Part shown: in pieces, positions 40,480 to 40,616 of the stretch
How positions within the stretch are numbered: position 1 is the stretch's first letter
How the letters are laid out: each line of letters begins with the position of its first letter
DNA from: Clostridia bacterium
Lineage (GTDB): Bacteria; Bacillota; Clostridia; Christensenellales; Borkfalkiaceae
Direction: 5' to 3'
Length of the DNA stretch: 40,616 bases
NCBI GenBank assembly: GCA_017886545.1
Contig: JAGHJS010000073.1
Location: 1-40,616, forward strand
Program-made: the position numbers and the translations under genes
The notes under the pieces: model-generated
Told to the model about the DNA's origin: nothing
Databases searched by the model: none
What the model saw: the letters and a program-made list of their open reading frames with translations, nothing else

Positions 40480-40616
40480 AACAGCATTTGTCATCCTGAG
40501 CGAAGCGAAGCGTAGTAATCGGCGGCAGAAAAGCCGACGCTTTCGGCAACAAGTTGCCATGGGCATACGCCCATATGCCGCCGATTGCGGCGCGCTCGTT
40601 TTACCCCTTGCAAGCA
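40480..40616 (+). repeat. Second TCATCCTGAGCG-type repeat at the window end
   Basis: TCATCCTGAGCGAAGCGAAG is followed by CGGCGGCA...TGCCGCCG-type inverted arms and an inner hairpin (CATGGGCATACGCCCATATG region). The element may continue beyond the window. Confidence 0.5.

Overview
The window looks like an origin-proximal stretch of a GC-rich, endospore-forming Clostridia-type Firmicute. It carries dnaN, rpmH-rnpA-yidD-yidC-jag, rsmG, tilS-hpt, metG, tatD and ksgA, which usually lie near oriC in Firmicutes. It also carries five sporulation genes (yyaC, spmA, spmB, spoIVFA, spoIVFB) and a cluster of parS-type centromere sites. The exact genus cannot be read from the sequence. No tRNA, rRNA, CRISPR array or transposase was seen.

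Layout. 1-2516 is a gene-poor, mostly AT-rich stretch with four parS-like palindromes, one perfect DnaA box and an unusual density of a GCGCAA/TTGCGC motif; yyaC follows. 3.2-4.8 kb is a low-GC island on the minus strand. In transcription order it holds a promoter, a strongly structured RNA of about 380 nt, a terminator, a second promoter, a phage-type toxin-like gene and an overlapping CPCC-type candidate immunity gene. 4.9-9.0 kb, leftward, holds an HtrA lipoprotein protease, a 5'-truncated ABC exporter, a small RNA candidate, a SLOG-family gene and rsmG. The divergent rsmG/dnaN gap (8971-9375) has DnaA-box-like sites and an AT-rich stretch and is the best oriC candidate; dnaA is not here. 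9.4-19.6 kb runs rightward: dnaN, rpmH, rnpA, yidD, yidC, jag, then M16 protease, ATP-grasp, rfbB, tilS, hpt, queH. 20-24 kb is an AraC regulator divergent from a GH127/146-type lipoprotein. 24.2-26.8 kb is an iscR-iscS-iscU operon with a flavin-type small protein. 26.9-34.7 kb, leftward, holds metG, an inserted ECF sigma/beta-propeller pair, tatD, a TatD-linked radical SAM gene and ksgA. 34.8-40.1 kb, rightward, holds spmAB, a small RNA candidate, spoIVFAB and rng.

The most unusual material is non-coding. Three RNAs have their own promoter and terminator (4341-4723, 7582-7716, 36123-36246). A family of intergenic trains of hairpins occurs four times (after queH, after metG, before spoIVFA, after rng). 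In these copies short unpaired boxes are conserved while the stems change sequence but still pair, which is a covariation signal. The structured RNA placed directly in front of the toxin/immunity pair is the best candidate here for an undescribed system.
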